Positions 5,730 through 7,473 of a stretch of 7,473 nt of DNA are shown one piece after another (the first letter of the stretch is position 1; each line of letters starts with the position of its first letter). The notes beneath the pieces are model-generated. The model searched no databases, was not told the origin of the DNA, and saw only the letters and a list, made by a program, of their open reading frames with translations. Position numbers and translations under genes: made by a program. This stretch comes from Acidobacteriota bacterium. GTDB lineage: Bacteria; Acidobacteriota; Terriglobia; Terriglobales; Acidobacteriaceae. The DNA lies in the NCBI GenBank assembly GCA_025353435.1, contig JANXQR010000373.1, positions 1-7,473 of the forward strand. The letters run 5' to 3'.

Positions 5730-6731
5730 GTGAGAAAGACTTGTCTAGCCGTTGGTTTGTTGATGTTGGCCATGGGAGTAGCCCAGGCGCAGAAGATTAC
5801 GGGCGCGGGCGCCACCTTCCCCTACCCGCTGTATTCGAAGTGGTTTCAGCAGTACAGCCAGGCCCATCCCGGTACGGAAATCAACTACCAGCCTATTGGT
5901 TCGGGCGGCGGTATCACCCAGGTGTCCAAGAGCCTTGTGGATTTTGGCGCATCGGATATGCCGATGACCGACCAGCAGCTGCATGATTCGCCAATCAAAC
6001 TGATTCACATTCCTACCGTAATGGGCGCAGTGGTTCCGATTTTCAACGTCGCTGGCGCGACAGAGATCAAGTTCAGCGGGGAAGTGCTGGCCGATATCTT
6101 CCTGAACAAGATCACCAACTGGAACGATCCCGCAATCGCCAAGGACAATCCTGGCGTGAAGCTGCCAGACCTGAAGATCATTGTGGTTCACCGCTCGGAT
6201 GGCAGCGGCACCAGCTTCATCTTCACCGATTACTTGAGCAAGGTTAGCCATGACTGGAACGACGGTCCTGGCAAAGGCACTTCGCTGAACTGGCCGGTAG
6301 GCGTGGGCGGCAAGGGCAACGAGGGCGTTGCCGGTCTTGTTCGCCAGATGCCAGGATCCGTTGGTTACGTGGAGCTGATTTATGCACTGCAAAACAAGAT
6401 CAGCTTCGGTGAAGTGAAGAACGCTTCCGGCAAGTGGGTGAAGGGTTCGATTGAGGGAGTAACGGCGGCGGCTGCCAGCGTGAAGCAAATGCCCGCTGAC
6501 TACCGCATCTCCATCACCAATGCGCTGGGCGACGATGTTTACCCGATTTCGAGCTTCACTTACTTGCTGATTCCAGCCAAGCAGACTGACGCCTCCAAGT
6601 CGAAGGTGATCAAGGATATGTTGAGCTGGATTGTGAAGGATGGCGAAGGGCAGGCTTCCACGCTTTCCTACGCCCCACTTCCGCAGGCGTTGGCTGACAA
6701 GGTTCTGCAGACGGTTTACGCGTTGCAGTAA
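5730..6731 (+). CDS. pstS: Phosphate ABC transporter substrate-binding protein PstS
   Basis: PstS is the periplasmic receptor that binds inorganic phosphate and hands it to the PstCAB importer. Counting from the GTG at 5730, MRKTCLAVGLLMLAMGVAQA is a classical signal peptide cut after Ala20. There is no lipobox. The phosphate ligands known from E. coli PstS are present at matching spacing: Thr29-Phe30 in GAGATFP, Ser58 in GSGGG, Asp76 in FGASDMP, and Arg155, Ser159, Gly160, Thr161 in HRSDGSGT. The mature protein is about 313 residues, usual for the family. The ATG at 5718 would add four residues but lacks a ribosome site. No pstC, pstA, pstB or phoU follows; a strong terminator lies 22 bases after the stop, so the gene is monocistronic here. 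I could not find a convincing Pho box. Codons favour G-ending CTG, AAG and GTG, unlike the C-ending genes upstream. Confidence 0.95.
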   Translation: MRKTCLAVGLLMLAMGVAQAQKITGAGATFPYPLYSKWFQQYSQAHPGTEINYQPIGSGGGITQVSKSLVDFGASDMPMTDQQLHDSPIKLIHIPTVMGAVVPIFNVAGATEIKFSGEVLADIFLNKITNWNDPAIAKDNPGVKLPDLKIIVVHRSDGSGTSFIFTDYLSKVSHDWNDGPGKGTSLNWPVGVGGKGNEGVAGLVRQMPGSVGYVELIYALQNKISFGEVKNASGKWVKGSIEGVTAAAASVKQMPADYRISITNALGDDVYPISSFTYLLIPAKQTDASKSKVIKDMLSWIVKDGEGQASTLSYAPLPQALADKVLQTVYALQ

Positions 6732-6753
6732 GTTCCGAAACAAGGTTGAAACG

Positions 6754-6786
6754 GAAGGCCCGGCGACTGCCGGGCCTTCTGTTTGG
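6754..6786 (+). terminator. Intrinsic terminator of pstS
   Basis: GAAGGCCCGGC (6754-6764) and GCCGGGCCTTC (6769-6779) form a perfect 11-bp GC-rich stem with the loop GACT. A short T-containing tail (TGTTTGG) follows. It starts 22 bases after the pstS stop. Confidence 0.85.
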
Positions 6787-6790
6787 TGCA

Positions 6791-6816
6791 AAAAGTGTCC
6801 GTTTGCGGACACTTTT
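6791..6816. terminator. Second perfect hairpin, terminator-like in both directions
   Basis: AAAAGTGTCCG (6791-6801) and CGGACACTTTT (6806-6816) pair perfectly over 11 bp around TTTG. A-rich and T-rich ends give it terminator character on either strand. It lies 12 bases after the pstS terminator stem, so it may be a backup terminator, or a dyad binding site (GTGTCCG/CGGACAC). Confidence 0.5.
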
Positions 6817-6909
6817 GCGAAATTTAAAACGGTCAAGTTGATTGGATTCATATGGTTACACACCGATTTGGGGGGAATCTTTGTTCACCGTGATTTGGAT
6901 CACAAAGGC

Positions 6910-6975
6910 AGTGAAAAGTGAGAAGTGAAAAGTGAAAAGTGCAGGAGTGAAGAAGTGAATGAGTGAAAAAGTGAA
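6910..6975. repeat. Degenerate GTGAAAA-type tandem repeat
   Basis: The stretch is built from units of GTGAAAA, GTGAGAA, GTGAAGAA and GTGAATGA, with period 7 to 8 and no C apart from one GCAGGA interruption. The strand asymmetry is extreme: the plus strand is purines with regularly spaced T. It looks like slippage-driven low-complexity DNA. Confidence 0.75.
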
Positions 6976-7119
6976 CACGGGCTAGGGGCATAGGGAGCAC
7001 GGACTTTGCGAGGGCACAGAGGGCGCGGGTTGTGAAGGGCTTCGACATTTCTGCTCCTGATTCCTAATTCTGATTTCTGCTCTGAGGCTGCAGTTGATTC
7101 ATTTGCGGCGGAAAACAGA

Positions 7120-7151
7120 AACGCCCGCCGGGTTGGCGGGCGTTCTTATTT
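7120..7151. terminator. Orphan intrinsic terminator upstream of the IS-type gene
   Basis: AACGCCCGCC (7120-7129) and GGCGGGCGTT (7135-7144) form a perfect 10-bp stem with the loop GGGTT, followed by CTTATTT. In the other direction the stem is followed by TCTGTTTT, so it may act both ways. No gene ends nearby on either strand. Confidence 0.7.
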
Positions 7152-7226
7152 ACGACCTAATTCAATGATAGCGGGTTCGGCGAATTAATAATGGATTTTC
7201 AAATATATCTTTTGGTAATAATATAC

Positions 7227-7255
7227 TTGACAAAATGGGCAAATAAGCCCAATAT
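7227..7255 (+). promoter_or_regulatory. Strong promoter of the transposase gene
   Basis: A perfect TTGACA (7227-7232), a 17-base spacer and CAATAT (7250-7255) form a near-consensus sigma70 promoter. The spacer and first -10 base contain the inverted repeat GGGC-AAATAA-GCCC (7237-7250). Transcription should begin near 7262, essentially at the ATG. Confidence 0.65.
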
Positions 7256-7261
7256 AGAACC

Positions 7262-7473
7262 ATGAAGATCGCAAGCCTCAAGGACGCAGTGGTTTACTTC
7301 TCGGACCTGACCAACTGCCGCGAATATCTGACCGACCGACGCTGGCCGAATGGCGTAGAGTGCCCACGGTGCGGGTCTAAGGATGTTCTGTTCCTTGAGA
7401 AGTACAACCGCTGGCACTGCCGTGCCAAGCACACTGCTCCCCAATTCACCCTCAAGACTGGGACCGTGATGGA
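7262..7473 (+). CDS. IS1595-family transposase, N-terminal part (cut by window end)
   Basis: Seventy codons are visible and the frame is still open at the window edge. The protein begins MKIASLKDAVVYFSDLTNCR. It has the zinc-ribbon arrangement CPRCGS (Cys34, Cys37), then RWHCRAKH (Cys53, His57), followed by QFTLKTGTVM. This is the N-terminal zinc-ribbon domain of IS1595-type transposases; the DDE-type (ISXO2-like) catalytic domain would follow outside the window. The second zinc knuckle reads C-x3-H rather than C-x2-C. No Shine-Dalgarno precedes the ATG, and the promoter start coincides with it, so translation is probably leaderless. The left inverted repeat should lie in the AT-rich segment between about 7150 and 7227, but I cannot define it without the right end. 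Whether the transposase is intact is unknown. Confidence 0.85.
   Translation, partial: MKIASLKDAVVYFSDLTNCREYLTDRRWPNGVECPRCGSKDVLFLEKYNRWHCRAKHTAPQFTLKTGTVM

Larger units (their letters stand above)
6732..7261. other. Non-coding region between pstS and the transposase
   Basis: About 530 bases lack a supportable gene. In order it holds the pstS terminator, a second perfect hairpin, a GTGAAAA-type purine-rich repeat, an unremarkable stretch (about 6976-7115), a second terminator-like hairpin, and an AT-rich segment with the transposase promoter. The minus-strand frame at 6848-7048 is made largely of translated tandem repeat and is not credible as a gene. Confidence 0.6.

Noticed and set aside
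5745..6863. 372-codon minus-strand frame opposite pstS
   Set aside because: pstS on the plus strand has every phosphate-binding residue. The reverse frame crosses the terminator hairpins and has no recognisable domain.
6910..6975. CRISPR-like array
   Set aside because: The units are 7-8 bases, contiguous and degenerate, with no spacers.

Overview
The window most resembles the chromosome of a GC-rich soil bacterium, and Acidobacteriota (Terriglobia) is my best guess. The guess rests on the protein styles (a secreted GtaA-like protein, a secreted isoaspartyl peptidase) and on many intergenic palindromic repeats of the GTGCCCCACC/GGGATAC type. It is inference, not proof. The run of 20 C at the very start looks like an assembly or read-end artefact.

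Layout: (1) 56-238, a small basic hypothetical protein. (2) 239-644, a gene-free stretch with two hairpin repeats. (3) 645-1727 (+), a secreted isoaspartyl peptidase/L-asparaginase of the Ntn-hydrolase type. (4) 1773-2615 (-), a class 3 alpha/beta-hydrolase lipase, convergent with the peptidase. (5) 2616-3475, a non-coding region that hides a 44-residue membrane micro-protein (2995-3129) behind a good sigma70-type promoter with two upstream dyad operators, then two more copies of the hairpin repeat. (6) 3476-5614 (+), a large exported GtaA-like (DUF4964/DUF5127/DUF4965/DUF1793) protein whose coding sequence appears to carry an in-frame copy of the same hairpin repeat. (7) 5730-6731 (+), the periplasmic phosphate-binding protein PstS, standing alone and closed by a strong terminator. 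(8) 6732-7261, hairpins, a purine-rich GTGAAAA-type tandem repeat, an orphan terminator and an AT-rich segment. (9) 7262-end, the 5' part of an IS1595-type transposase, cut by the window edge.

The genes do not form one operon. Three exported proteins (peptidase, GtaA-like protein, PstS) suggest scavenging of amino-acid nitrogen, possibly of amide or carbohydrate substrates, and of phosphate, but each seems to be its own transcription unit. The most unusual items are the composite palindromic repeat family, including one copy read as protein inside the GtaA-like gene, and the micro-protein with its tandem CTATACC-N2-GGTATAG-like operators placed as for an activator. I see no CRISPR array, defence system, tRNA or rRNA.
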